Shown here piece by piece: positions 42,723 through 51,543 of a stretch of DNA of 64,000 bases. The notes under the pieces were generated by a model. The model ran no database searches and had not been told where the DNA came from. It worked only from the letters and a program-made list of their open reading frames with translations. The stretch covers positions 87,341 through 151,340 of the forward strand of contig DATAZE010000057.1 in assembly GCA_036272195.1 (NCBI GenBank), written 5' to 3'. The number at the start of each line of letters is the position of its first letter. Positions within the stretch are counted from its first letter, which is position 1. Source of the stretch: DASXHY01 sp036272195 (GTDB taxonomy: Bacteria; Verrucomicrobiota; Verrucomicrobiia; Limisphaerales; DASXHY01). The translations under genes were made by a program, and so were the position numbers.

Positions 42723-43160
42723 ATGAAAAAGCCGAAGTTGGTTTACACCACGTATATTCGTTCCACGCCGAAAAAGACCTGGGACGCCATCACCAAACCC
42801 GAATTCACCCGTCAATACTGGGGCGGAATGGCGAACGTCTCCGATTGGAAAAAGGGTTCGCAATGGCAGCACCTAGCCAAGGACAACGACGCCTGGATCA
42901 CCGGCAAAGTGTTGGAAAGCGCCGCTCCCAAACGCCTGGTGGTGACGTGGGCGGACCCGGACAAGCTCCCAGACAAATCGCGTGTCACTTTCGAAATTGA
43001 AGCGATGGAAGACATGGTCTGCCTCACGGTGACGCATGACAATTTCAAGACGGGTTCGAAGATGGCCGGCGCCGTCGCCAAGGGTTGGCCGCTCGTGCTT
43101 TCCAGCTTGAAAACCTTCCTTGAAACCGGGACGGGCCTGAACGCCTTTTGCCGCTCATAA
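42723..43160 (+). CDS. SRPBCC (AHSA1-like) domain protein
   Basis: This 145-residue START/Bet v 1-like protein starts KKPKLVYTTYIRSTPKKTWD and has FTRQYWGG and AVAKGWPLVLSSLKTFLETG. Such domains bind hydrophobic ligands. It starts 4 bp after the ArsR gene and is probably repressed by it. Confidence 0.9.
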   Translation: MKKPKLVYTTYIRSTPKKTWDAITKPEFTRQYWGGMANVSDWKKGSQWQHLAKDNDAWITGKVLESAAPKRLVVTWADPDKLPDKSRVTFEIEAMEDMVCLTVTHDNFKTGSKMAGAVAKGWPLVLSSLKTFLETGTGLNAFCRS

Positions 43161-43197
43161 AACCACATAATTAAACAATCGAGAAAGGACAACGATT

Positions 43198-43692
43198 ATG
43201 GAAAAGGTTGAATTCGTATATGCGGCGTTCATTCGGACGACGCCGGAAAAACTCTGGGAAGCGCTCACCAGCGCTAATTTCAGTGAGAAATATTGGTTCG
43301 GCTTCCGTTTCGAAATTGAATTGAGGGTTGGCGGCAAGGTGCGGATTCTTCCGCCGAAAGGCATGGAAGAACACGGAGATCACGCCGGCGAAGTCCTGGC
43401 CTGCGAGCCCTATCGCAAGCTGGCTTACACCTGGAACGTGAAGGACAAACCGGAACTCGCCAAAAAACGCGATGGCCTTTCGCGTGTGACCTACGAAATC
43501 ACACCCATGGGACAGCAGTTGAAGCTCCGGTTGATTCACGAAAATCTGTTGCCGGAAGACGTGGAGAAGAACCCGAACACATTCCAGGGCATCAACAACG
43601 GCTGGCCGGCGGTCATCAGTAGCCTGAAAAGCTTGCTGGAGACGGGCGAGGCGATCGTGTTGACCCCCGATTGTTCGGGCAATCCCAAGTGA
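43198..43692 (+). CDS. SRPBCC (AHSA1-like) domain protein
   Basis: This 164-residue paralogue of the previous gene begins MEKVEFVYAAFIRTTPEKLWE and contains FSEKYWFGFRFE and NNGWPAVISSLKSLLETGE. It lies 37 bp downstream in the same operon and ends before a 13-bp hairpin terminator. Ligand unknown. Confidence 0.9.
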   Translation: MEKVEFVYAAFIRTTPEKLWEALTSANFSEKYWFGFRFEIELRVGGKVRILPPKGMEEHGDHAGEVLACEPYRKLAYTWNVKDKPELAKKRDGLSRVTYEITPMGQQLKLRLIHENLLPEDVEKNPNTFQGINNGWPAVISSLKSLLETGEAIVLTPDCSGNPK

Positions 43693-43712
43693 GAGAAGAA
43701 ATCGTCGACAAA

Positions 43713-43749
43713 AAGTTGAGCGCGCAGGAGAACCTCGCGCGCTCAACTT
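43713..43749. terminator. bidirectional terminator between SRPBCC genes
   Basis: AAGTTGAGCGCGC (43713-43725) and GCGCGCTCAACTT (43737-43749) are perfect 13-bp arms with an 11-nt loop, between convergent genes. Confidence 0.85.
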
Positions 43750-43758
43750 CAAAGAACT

Positions 43759-44220
43759 TCAGGGCTGATCGGGAATTTCCACCTCGACCAATTTCCCCAG
43801 AAGTATCAGCGATTCCTGCCAGCCGAGATAACACGCCTCAGCCGGAATGGCCGCCGGAATTCCTTCCTGCGTGACATTCAACTCTGTGCCGCAGAAAACC
43901 TGCCGCAGCGTGATGGTAGTCGTCATTTCGCCGGGAGGGCCGGACTTGTCGAATTGATTGGTGTAACGGATGCGTTCGTTCGGCTTAAGTTCGAGATACG
44001 TTCCGCCAAAAGAATGGCCCTTGCCGGTGGTGAAATTGGTGAACGTCATTTTATAGCCGCCGCCCACTTTCGCGTCCATCTCATGCACCGTGCCCGTGAA
44101 TCCGTTCGGTGGAAGCCATTTGGCCATGGCGTCGGCGTTCAGGAAGGCGCGATAGACCCGCTCCGGCGTTGCGCGGAGCACTCGGTGAAGTCGAATAGTA
44201 CTGGTATTGTTGGTTGTCAT
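43759..44220 (-). CDS. SRPBCC domain protein
   Basis: This 153-residue protein has RLHRVLRATPERVYRAFLN, KWLPPNGFTGTVHEMD and EACYLGWQESLILLGKLVE. It is the third SRPBCC gene here and convergent with the ArsR operon. It is also of the AHSA1-like kind and binds unknown hydrophobic ligands. Confidence 0.9.
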   Translation of the reverse strand: MTTNNTSTIRLHRVLRATPERVYRAFLNADAMAKWLPPNGFTGTVHEMDAKVGGGYKMTFTNFTTGKGHSFGGTYLELKPNERIRYTNQFDKSGPPGEMTTTITLRQVFCGTELNVTQEGIPAAIPAEACYLGWQESLILLGKLVEVEIPDQP

Positions 44221-44347
44221 AAACTTGGTTGTGTTGTTATTTTCATTATTACAACGAACGAAGTCGGCGTCTCAGGACATTTATTTTTCCGAAATCGCCT
44301 CCGTCGTTTACTTGCGCGCTTGAACCAGTAATGCTCTATTCAAAGCC

Positions 44348-44803
44348 ATGGCACAACCTTATCCAACCATTATTCCGGAGCTGCGCAGCCCTTTCGAACA
44401 AGTCAAAGGCCTCGTTTATTTCCGCCGCATGCTGGACAAAATCCGGCTTTTCGAATCAGGAAAATTACCCGAAGGCTGGCGCGCGGCTCGGGGATGCGAG
44501 ATGAAGGGAAGTTTTGACTCGCGTTGTTGCCGGTTTCTCCAAATCAATTACACCGCGCTCGAAAAAGAAACCCTGAAGGGCGGCAGCGATGAAGACTTGC
44601 TCGCGTGGGCATTCAAGCACGGGCGCCAGCCGAGCGAGGAGGAAATTGAAATCTGGAACGGGTTCATGATGAAACGCGGCTGGCGCGATTCCGGAACGCA
44701 ACGCTTGAATGAGCGCCTCGCCGAAATCGGCCTGCCCCCGGGCACAGTGCAGACGATGTTCGAATTCATCGACCTCGATGAAGGGCGTCCGCCGCGGCCA
44801 TAA
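44348..44803 (+). CDS. DUF5069-like protein
   Basis: This 151-residue soluble protein begins MAQPYPTIIPELRSPFEQVK and has GLVYFRRMLDKIRLF. It ends with acidic and proline residues. LRSP...KV.GLVYF.RMLDKIR is typical of DUF5069. Function unknown. It stands alone with a 127-bp gap on the left side. Confidence 0.8.
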   Translation: MAQPYPTIIPELRSPFEQVKGLVYFRRMLDKIRLFESGKLPEGWRAARGCEMKGSFDSRCCRFLQINYTALEKETLKGGSDEDLLAWAFKHGRQPSEEEIEIWNGFMMKRGWRDSGTQRLNERLAEIGLPPGTVQTMFEFIDLDEGRPPRP

Positions 44804-44839
44804 TCGCATCGATCGTAAAATAATTTGATGCTAGCGTCT

Positions 44840-44864
44840 GTGGGGCGAGCGTCCTCGCGAGCCC
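44840..44864. repeat. GTGGGGCGAG...CGAGCCC hairpin repeat, copy 2
   Basis: GTGGGGCGAGCGTCCTCGCG then AGCCC resembles the hairpin at 37120-37143. It lies in the gap between the DUF5069 gene and the AlkB-like gene. Confidence 0.55.
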
Positions 44865-44963
44865 TCTCTTCAACAGTATCGCCTGAGAGATTACGACACC
44901 ACCGTCTCGCCTCCGTAATTGACTTTTTCGACGCGTTCCATAGGGTGTATTAAACTCGTCGAA

Positions 44964-46064
44964 ATGCCACCGACTTCAAACACAACACCCAGCCTCGCGC
45001 CATCCAACGCCATAAAACGCACGGCCCAGAAGGGGAAATACCGGCATCTAATTTTTTGTTTTTTGCCGTTGTCGGTTTACGCGCTCCTTGCGTTAGGCAT
45101 TCGTGGCGGCGGTTATTGGCTTTTGCTGCCAATTGTGTTTCTCCTCGTGCTGATGCCGCTGCTGGATCTCATCACCGGCTGGCACGACACGGCCCATTTT
45201 GACAATAACGATTTCAATCGGCTGGAGGTCTCATTGCTGAACTGGAATACGCGGCTGTTTGCGCTGCTACAGATGGGATTTGTGATTTACCTGGCCGTAT
45301 CGATACGCCGTTTCGACACTGTGGAAATCGGCTTGCTCCTGGTGTGTCTGAGTTTATTCGGCGGGATTGCTTTTTCTGCGGCGCATGAACTCGTACACGC
45401 CAAACAACCGATCGACCAGGTGTTGCAGCGGGTTTTGACGTCGTTTTTATTTTACCCGCACTACAAACTCATCCATATCCGGAGTCATCACGTCCACACC
45501 AGCACGGACTACGATGAAAACACTGCGTGGCTGAACGAGACGATTTATTCCTACATCGGGCGCACGATTCCCGGCAGCGCCGTCCGGTGCTGGCAGATGG
45601 AAAACAAATATGCCAAACAACAGGGCGTGGCCATTTTTCAGAACAAGATGTATCTGTTTGCCGCGGGACAATTGATCGTGTTGGCCGCGATGTTCTTGCT
45701 TTCCGGAGTGTGGGGCTTGTTGTTTTACCTGGTGCTGACCATCGGTTCACACATCGTGCTGGAATCGGTCAATTACATCCAGCACTACGGCCTGATGCGC
45801 CAACAGCGGGAAGGGGAATACGAAAAAACCGGCGCGGAACACTCCTGGGACACCTACCATTATTTCTCCAGCTACATGACCTTTCGCGTGGGGCATCACT
45901 CCTATCACCATATCGCGGTGAAACCCTATTACCTACTGGGCACGGAAGCAGAATCGCCTAAATTGCCGGTCGGTTATTTCTGGGCGATACCCTTGGTGTT
46001 CCTGCCGCCCTGTTGGCGGGGGGTTATCAATCCCAGGTTAAAGGCAAATCCGCTTCCTGCGTGA
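44964..46064 (+). CDS. AlkB-like alkane monooxygenase / membrane fatty-acid desaturase superfamily
   Basis: This protein has 366 residues from the ATG at 44964. About six transmembrane helices and histidine boxes HELVHAK, IRSHHVHTSTDYDE, LESVNYIQHYG and GHHSYHH define the non-heme di-iron hydroxylase fold. The NYIQHYGLMR segment and overall layout resemble alkane 1-monooxygenase more than fatty-acid desaturases. No rubredoxin or rubredoxin reductase gene is adjacent, so its electron donor is not in this window. An upstream start at 44919 exists. Confidence 0.87.
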   Translation: MPPTSNTTPSLAPSNAIKRTAQKGKYRHLIFCFLPLSVYALLALGIRGGGYWLLLPIVFLLVLMPLLDLITGWHDTAHFDNNDFNRLEVSLLNWNTRLFALLQMGFVIYLAVSIRRFDTVEIGLLLVCLSLFGGIAFSAAHELVHAKQPIDQVLQRVLTSFLFYPHYKLIHIRSHHVHTSTDYDENTAWLNETIYSYIGRTIPGSAVRCWQMENKYAKQQGVAIFQNKMYLFAAGQLIVLAAMFLLSGVWGLLFYLVLTIGSHIVLESVNYIQHYGLMRQQREGEYEKTGAEHSWDTYHYFSSYMTFRVGHHSYHHIAVKPYYLLGTEAESPKLPVGYFWAIPLVFLPPCWRGVINPRLKANPLPA

Positions 46065-46168
46065 AAAGCCAAGCCGGACGAAACCGGTCTCGCCTTCATT
46101 TTTCCAGGGATTGCCAGGGCGATTTTGTCCGAAACAAAAACTCCGAAGCGGTGTCTGATAATATAATC

Positions 46169-46966
46169 ATGAGACATGGGCGGGGTTTTACCTTGATCGA
46201 ACTGCTGGTGGTCATTGCCATTATTGGAATTCTGGCGGCGCTTCTCCTGCCGTCGTTGAGCAGGGCGAAAAACTCGGCATACATAACGACTGACTTGAAC
46301 AATAGCCGACAGTTAATGATGGCCATGCACATGTATACTGGGGATGAGAACGATTTTCTGCCCCGACCAGGCTGGAAAGTTCCTTATTCCAATTGGGCTT
46401 ATGGAGACACCTTTCCTTACAGCACAGGAGATTATAATGCGGTAATTGCCGGGCAATTGGACGCAGTGACCAAGGGTCAACTCTACCGATACTTTGGGGT
46501 GGCCAAAACGCTGAAATGTCCGGCGGACCGCGAGAGCGATCCGTTTTTTATGCAGCGCGAAATGTATATTTCGAGCTATATCTGGAATGGCGCGCTAAGC
46601 AGTTACGATACGGCGAGCATAAAATCCCATAAGCTCAGCCAATTCCGCCCCACTTCCATCCTTCAATGGGAGAGCGATGAAATGAATCCCAGTTCTTTCA
46701 ATGACTCTGCTAATCTCCCCTATGAAGGTTTTACCCGGCGGCACGGTGGCCGGCGGACCGAAAATCCAAATGACGATCTGCGGGCCAGGGTGAATATCGC
46801 TTTGTTTGATGGCAGTTCAACATTGATCTCGCTTGGCCAGCTCGCCGCCCTGGCCGGACAACTTGGCCCTTATACGGGCGGGCCGCCGAAAGCGCTTCCA
46901 ACAATGTTGCCGAACGATCTATGGTGCAATCCTGACATTGCCACTGGAATGATTACTTCCTTCTGA
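46169..46966 (+). CDS. prepilin-type N-terminal methylation domain protein
   Basis: This 265-residue protein has the class III prepilin signal RGFTLIELLVVIAIIGILAA (cleavage before Phe) and a C-terminal domain ending with FDGSSTL. It resembles the pilin-like/H-X9-DG proteins abundant in Verrucomicrobia and Planctomycetes. The ATG at 46169 puts the cleavage site 6 residues in. It is alone, without other pilus genes; role unclear. Confidence 0.87.
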   Translation: MRHGRGFTLIELLVVIAIIGILAALLLPSLSRAKNSAYITTDLNNSRQLMMAMHMYTGDENDFLPRPGWKVPYSNWAYGDTFPYSTGDYNAVIAGQLDAVTKGQLYRYFGVAKTLKCPADRESDPFFMQREMYISSYIWNGALSSYDTASIKSHKLSQFRPTSILQWESDEMNPSSFNDSANLPYEGFTRRHGGRRTENPNDDLRARVNIALFDGSSTLISLGQLAALAGQLGPYTGGPPKALPTMLPNDLWCNPDIATGMITSF

Positions 46967-47011
46967 GTTTGCGCAGCCCCTGGCGTCTTGAATTACGCCG
47001 GCCCTCTGGCG

Positions 47012-47200
47012 CTAGTTCCAATCCGCAAGAATCTTCTCCGCTTTCACAACCTGTTCTTTCGAACCGGTGAAACCGAATTGTAATTTTCCCGCCCGGCGAG
47101 CCACCTGGACCTTGATGGTTTCCAGACCGCTGTTTTTAATCCGCAAGCTGAGTTGTTTGTGGGCTTCGTGGGGGCCGTGTTTTTGAAGGCTATTGCTCAT
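47012..47200 (-). CDS. small conserved-looking protein of unknown function
   Basis: This 62-residue, basic protein has LRIKNSGLETIKVQVARRAG and a C-terminal KEQVVKAEKILADW. I do not recognise the family. It is divergent from the DEAD-box helicase gene and 116 bp from its start, so regulation could be shared. Confidence 0.55.
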   Translation of the reverse strand: MSNSLQKHGPHEAHKQLSLRIKNSGLETIKVQVARRAGKLQFGFTGSKEQVVKAEKILADWN

Positions 47201-47315
47201 GGTTGAGAATCAGCGCACGGCTCGGGGAAAGCAATGTTTAACTGCGGCCGCCACCGACCCAACAAACTCAGTTAATTGCGTGCTATTGAATGGGGCCCTG
47301 TTATACTTATCGGCT

Positions 47316-48620
47316 ATGTCATTTCGAATTTTAGGGCTTGATGCCAAAATTTTGCAGGCGGTGCAGGAAGCCGGTTACACCGAACCGACGCCAATCCAAA
47401 CCGCCGCCATACCGCCCATCATCGCGGGAAACGATCTCATCGGCATCGCGCAGACAGGCACCGGCAAGACGGCGGCATTCACCCTGCCAATTCTCACCAA
47501 ACTCGCGGCGCAACCGGCCGGACAGCGTCGCGGCACGCGCGTGCTCATCATCGCGCCGACTCGCGAACTCGCCGTGCAAATCGAGGAGAACGTGAAAATT
47601 TACGCCAAATATCTGCCGTTGACAGTCGCCACGGTGTTCGGCGGCGTAGGCGAGCATCCTCAAATCCGGGCGTTGCGCGCGGGGACGGATGTCATTATCG
47701 CGTGCCCGGGCCGGCTGCTGGATTTGATGGGCCAACGGTGCGCAGACTTTTCGCAATTGCAATTTCTCGTGCTGGATGAAGCGGACCGCATGCTCGACAT
47801 GGGTTTTCTGCCTTCGATAAAACGCATCGTAAATCAATTGCCCAAACAACGGCAGACGCTGATGTTTTCCGCGACGCTCTCCCGGGAAATTGAATCGCTC
47901 ACGCACGAATTCCAACGCGCGCCCAAGGTGGTCCAGATTGGCCGCCGCGCGAATCCGGCCGAGACCGTCACCCAGTTGGTTTATGAAGTGCCGAAGCATT
48001 TGAAGACCTCCCTGCTGCTGCATTTGCTGCGCGAACCGCAGATGAACATGACGCTGGTATTCTCGCGCATGAAGCACAGCGCGGATCGCCTCGCGCGGCA
48101 GTTGGAGCAAAAAGGAATTCGCACCGCGACCCTCCACTCAAATCGTTCACAGAACCAGCGGCTCAAGGCGCTCAAGGATTTCAAATCCGGCGCGGTACGC
48201 GTGCTGGTGGCGACGGACATCGCGGCGCGGGGCATTGACGTGGACGGTATCTCACACGTGGTGAACTACGATTTTCCGATGCACGTGGAGGACTACGTTC
48301 ATCGCATAGGCCGCACGGGCCGCGCTCACGCCGTAGGCGACGCTATTAGCTTCGTGACGCCCGAAGACCACGCCGAGTTGCGGGCGCTGGAGCGATTCAT
48401 TGGCCGCGGCATCGTCCGAAAAAAGGCCGAGGGATTTAATTATTCAACCGCCGCTGCGCCGGCGCAAAGCCCAGCCGGCAATCAACAACGTCCGCAACAA
48501 AACAATCGAGATGGCGGAAATCGGCAGGGCCAACCTGCCCGGTCAGGAAACTCAAATCCCCGTCCCAGTGACGGCCGCGGGCCGAGGGAACATTCTCACC
48601 AGCGTCGTTGGCGCCGGTGA
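47316..48620 (+). CDS. DEAD-box ATP-dependent RNA helicase
   Basis: This 434-residue helicase has the Q motif (FRILGLDAKIL...EPTPIQ), motif I AQTGTGKT, DEAD in LVLDEADRMLD, SAT in MFSATL and HRIGRTGR. The C-terminal 65 residues are Q/N/R/G-rich, as in RhlE-like proteins. The start at 47316 is chosen because the canonical N-terminus begins there. A TATACT box at 47303-47308 would put transcription within a base or two of the start codon. Confidence 0.94.
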   Translation: MSFRILGLDAKILQAVQEAGYTEPTPIQTAAIPPIIAGNDLIGIAQTGTGKTAAFTLPILTKLAAQPAGQRRGTRVLIIAPTRELAVQIEENVKIYAKYLPLTVATVFGGVGEHPQIRALRAGTDVIIACPGRLLDLMGQRCADFSQLQFLVLDEADRMLDMGFLPSIKRIVNQLPKQRQTLMFSATLSREIESLTHEFQRAPKVVQIGRRANPAETVTQLVYEVPKHLKTSLLLHLLREPQMNMTLVFSRMKHSADRLARQLEQKGIRTATLHSNRSQNQRLKALKDFKSGAVRVLVATDIAARGIDVDGISHVVNYDFPMHVEDYVHRIGRTGRAHAVGDAISFVTPEDHAELRALERFIGRGIVRKKAEGFNYSTAAAPAQSPAGNQQRPQQNNRDGGNRQGQPARSGNSNPRPSDGRGPREHSHQRRWRR

Positions 48621-48627
48621 GTATTTT

Positions 48628-49029
48628 TTATTCGTTGAAGGATTTTTCGTCGTAATCCCAGGCGTGGTGGATCGCCTCCCGGTCTGCGTCCCAATTCGCG
48701 TCAGGATTGACCCCCGTCCAATCTTCCTTCAGTCGATTCTCCACGTCCGCATTCCATTTTGTATATTCATTGCGGTAATGAGAACGAGCACCGTAGCCGA
48801 AGCGCAAAGCCGGTTCTACGTCCTCGTAGTTGGACTGTCGGCGTGGCGGAATGGATTCTTTGCCTGCAGCCTGTTTCACCGTATCGCCGACACTCTGGTT
48901 CGTGTCCGGCTCTTTGCCACCAAAGTCGTGCTTGGTCTGGTCCCAGTCGCGCTTGAACGCGGCTTTCGTGCGGTCCCAAGCCGAATCGTTTTCCGTGGTC
49001 CACCATTTTGGATTTTTATATTGGTTCAT
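48628..49029 (-). CDS. charged hypothetical protein with tryptophan-rich repeats
   Basis: This 133-residue, acidic/basic mixed protein has recurrent WDRTKAAFKRDWDQTKHDFG-type and YTKWNADVENRLKEDW-type segments. A similar pattern is seen in small conserved bacterial proteins of unknown function. It is convergent with the helicase (7 bp between stops). Confidence 0.6.
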   Translation of the reverse strand: MNQYKNPKWWTTENDSAWDRTKAAFKRDWDQTKHDFGGKEPDTNQSVGDTVKQAAGKESIPPRRQSNYEDVEPALRFGYGARSHYRNEYTKWNADVENRLKEDWTGVNPDANWDADREAIHHAWDYDEKSFNE

Positions 49030-49344
49030 ATTTTTTTATCGGTTGATACGTTTTGAAGGCTTCACATTGGCAGATAAACTTCGTGCTTTGTTTTTGATTT
49101 GAAAGTGGGGGAAAACCCGACGCGAAAGCTCGCTCAGGCTTTCGTGATATCACGGATCGACATCAGGCAGAAACCCGCATTTACCGCAGTGGAAGTATCA
49201 GCCACCAGTATTCAAAAAGTCTGTCGGGAGCCGACTTCTCACCGTGTGGAAAACTTAAGAGATGGAAAGTTTGTTGAAGAAAATTACCCGTAAAAACTGA
49301 CCGGGAATTGCCTGACCCTGACCACAGATCGTCCAATCACCTCG
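49030..49344. other. gene-free gap
   Basis: I see no supported gene, RNA or repeat here. A 64-codon open frame on + (49099-49293) has no recognisable content. Confidence 0.5.
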
Positions 49345-49572
49345 TCAATTGACACCGTCTTCTTCCGCCAGCGATTCAATCTTCGGAACCAGCAACCGGC
49401 ACTCCTTCAATAACCGGCAGAAATCCTTTTTGCTCGTATGGCGATGCTCACCTTCGCCCGTCCTGAGATTCTTCACGACCTTGTAGGCCACTTCCAGCCG
49501 TTCGAGATGGACGATGCGAATGAATTCATTGCCATGTTTCCAAACCTGGCCTTGTCGGAGTTTCAGTGCCAT
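49345..49572 (-). CDS. small hypothetical protein
   Basis: This 75-residue, basic protein starts MALKLRQGQVWKHGNEFIRI and contains HRHTSKKDFCRLL. I do not recognise it. It lies 52 bp upstream of the small lysine-rich protein gene, same strand reversed order, and shares no overlap with other genes. Confidence 0.6.
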   Translation of the reverse strand: MALKLRQGQVWKHGNEFIRIVHLERLEVAYKVVKNLRTGEGEHRHTSKKDFCRLLKECRLLVPKIESLAEEDGVN

Positions 49573-49624
49573 GACTTTTGAAAAAACGTCTCTCCGGATT
49601 TGAATCGCGGAGAGACGTTCGAAT

Positions 49625-49750
49625 TTATTTCTTCTTGCCGACTGCCTGTTTGCTGGCGACGGCCGCTTTTTTATGTGCGGCGGTGCTTTTGGCCTTGGAC
49701 TGTTTTTGACCGGACTTCTTGTTGTTCGCTTTCGGGGATTTATCTCCCAT
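49625..49750 (-). CDS. small lysine-rich conserved protein
   Basis: This 41-residue protein starts MGDKSPKANNKKSGQKQSKA and ends KQAVGKKK. I recall MGDKSPK...K-rich small proteins in several bacterial phyla, annotated as hypothetical. It is too short for many gene finders. Function unknown; its charge suggests nucleic-acid or ribosome contact. Confidence 0.7.
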   Translation of the reverse strand: MGDKSPKANNKKSGQKQSKAKSTAAHKKAAVASKQAVGKKK

Positions 49751-49957
49751 GATGTTTGACTTTCTGTTTACCGCGGTTAACTCGCCCGCGGAATAAAAGT
49801 TTCCCCGAAGGCAACATCATCATGTTCGTTGAAGCCACAATTGTAAATGACAGGTATCAACAATAGCCGGCTAAAAAGCCTTCGACTTGAAACGAACTGA
49901 GGCTTGTTTCGGACAACCTAAAAACGCATGATTCGTCCTGCTCTAATTTGCTAAAAA

Positions 49958-51025
49958 TTGAATTTGCCGCAAAAAACTTCTCCGGGGCCGGTGAATATTC
50001 TGCTGATTCGCTTCAAATCGATCGGCGACATCCTCTTCACGCTGCCGGCAGTCCACGTCATTCGCGAAAATTATCCGGAGGCGAAAATCTCCTTTTTAAC
50101 CTCCCGGGAAAATGTCCCGTTGATCGCCGGCTTTCGCGACGTGGATGACGTGCACGGTATCGATCGCAAGGTCTACCGTCGTGGAAATCCAACGGCGATT
50201 TTTCGAGAGTCGCTTTCTTTCTGGCAATGGTTGCGTGAAAAAAAATTCACGTTAACGGTGGATTTTCAAGGCTACGGCGAAACGGCATTGATTTCATGGC
50301 TTGGCCGGTCGCCGGAACGCTGGGGCAATGTTTACCAGTCCACCCGTGCCTGGGCTTACACGCGCGCGGTGAAGCGAGAAAATCAAATTCATCCCGCCGA
50401 CTGGAATCTTTCACTCCTGCGACAATGCGGCTTAAGCGGCGGCCCCATTCACAATGAATTTGTGGTGCCAGACGCCGCGCTCGATGAGGCGCGGCAATTT
50501 TTCGCCGCGCACAGTCTGGACCCTGCCAAAACCACTCTTTTCATCCAACCCTTCACCAGCTCACTCCATAAATGCTGGCCGCTGGAGAATTTCCTGACCC
50601 TGGCCCGTTATTTCAGAGAACGCGGAATTCAAATTCTGTTTGGCGGCGGACCCGCCGACCTCGCCGCGCTGGCCCCGGCACAACAGGCAGGGCTTCCCGT
50701 ATCCGCCGGCGTGTCGCTGCTGGTGACCGCCGGCCTCATGAAACTTTCCACTTTGATTTTGGGCGGTGATACCGGCTTGCTGCACCTGGCTGTGGCGATG
50801 GACAAAAGAGTCGTGATGCTCATGGCTTCGCCGGTGAAGCCCCGCTGTCATCCGTTCCAACATGCGGATTGGGTGCTTACCCCTCCCGCCACCAAAACCA
50901 TTTCCGACATCGCACCCGGCACAGTCATCGAAGTCTGCTCACGCGCCCTCGCCGAAATTGACCAGCGCCACGTAGCGCAGGCATTCCTGCCTGCGGGTTC
51001 TGGGGACTTTCCAGTCCCCAGTTGA
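49958..51025 (+). CDS. glycosyltransferase family 9 (heptosyltransferase-like)
   Basis: This protein of up to 355 residues has the GT9 fold: NILLIRFKSIGDILFTLPAV, FLTSRENVPLI, FIQPFTSSLHKCWPLENF and a C-terminal GGDTGLLHLAVAMDKR nucleotide-sugar site. It probably adds heptose or another sugar to the LPS core. The TTG at 49958 is a weak start; GTG at 49991 would give VNILLIRFKSIGD, closer to the family start. LPS context agrees with kdsB. Confidence 0.87.
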   Translation: MNLPQKTSPGPVNILLIRFKSIGDILFTLPAVHVIRENYPEAKISFLTSRENVPLIAGFRDVDDVHGIDRKVYRRGNPTAIFRESLSFWQWLREKKFTLTVDFQGYGETALISWLGRSPERWGNVYQSTRAWAYTRAVKRENQIHPADWNLSLLRQCGLSGGPIHNEFVVPDAALDEARQFFAAHSLDPAKTTLFIQPFTSSLHKCWPLENFLTLARYFRERGIQILFGGGPADLAALAPAQQAGLPVSAGVSLLVTAGLMKLSTLILGGDTGLLHLAVAMDKRVVMLMASPVKPRCHPFQHADWVLTPPATKTISDIAPGTVIEVCSRALAEIDQRHVAQAFLPAGSGDFPVPS

Positions 51026-51053
51026 TGATCGTTTCAAGACACCCGCCCAACCG

Positions 51054-51512
51054 TCAGGGCTGCTTTTTCGCCGGCCGACCGGCAATCAGCCCGTCAATCG
51101 ACGCTTTGCCGCCGCCATAAATCAGGACAATCAGCGCGAGGCCAATAGCGAGGATGTGATATTCAAATCCCTCGCCCTTTTGGTTCCCAAACCAGTTCAC
51201 GAAAAAACCGTTGGCTGCGTGAACCATGACAACCGCGACCACCATCTCCACGGCAATACCGAACGCAGCGATGCGGCTCAGGAACCCGGTGATCAGCGCC
51301 AACGAGCCCAGGAATTCCGCCGCAATCGCCAGCACGGCAAACACCGCAGGAATGTGCATTTGCTGTGTGAAAAAATTCATCGTGCCGCTGAAGCCGTAGC
51401 CGCCGAACCAGCCGAGGACTTTTTGCGCGCCGTGCGGAAACATGACCACGCCGAGTATCAATCGCGCCAGAGTCGGCGCGAAACTATTGTTGGTTTTAAA
51501 TAAGAATTTCAT
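51054..51512 (-). CDS. DoxX family membrane protein
   Basis: This 152-residue protein has four transmembrane segments. LARLILGVVMFPHGAQKVLG and the later AAEFLGSLALITGFLSRIAA are typical DoxX features. Such proteins are implicated in respiratory or oxidative-stress chemistry. The ATG at 51512 precedes the first helix. It lies 31 bp downstream of the nitroreductase gene. Confidence 0.88.
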   Translation of the reverse strand: MKFLFKTNNSFAPTLARLILGVVMFPHGAQKVLGWFGGYGFSGTMNFFTQQMHIPAVFAVLAIAAEFLGSLALITGFLSRIAAFGIAVEMVVAVVMVHAANGFFVNWFGNQKGEGFEYHILAIGLALIVLIYGGGKASIDGLIAGRPAKKQP

Positions 51513-51543
51513 AGTGAGTTTTGGATTAATTTTTTTCTGCGTT

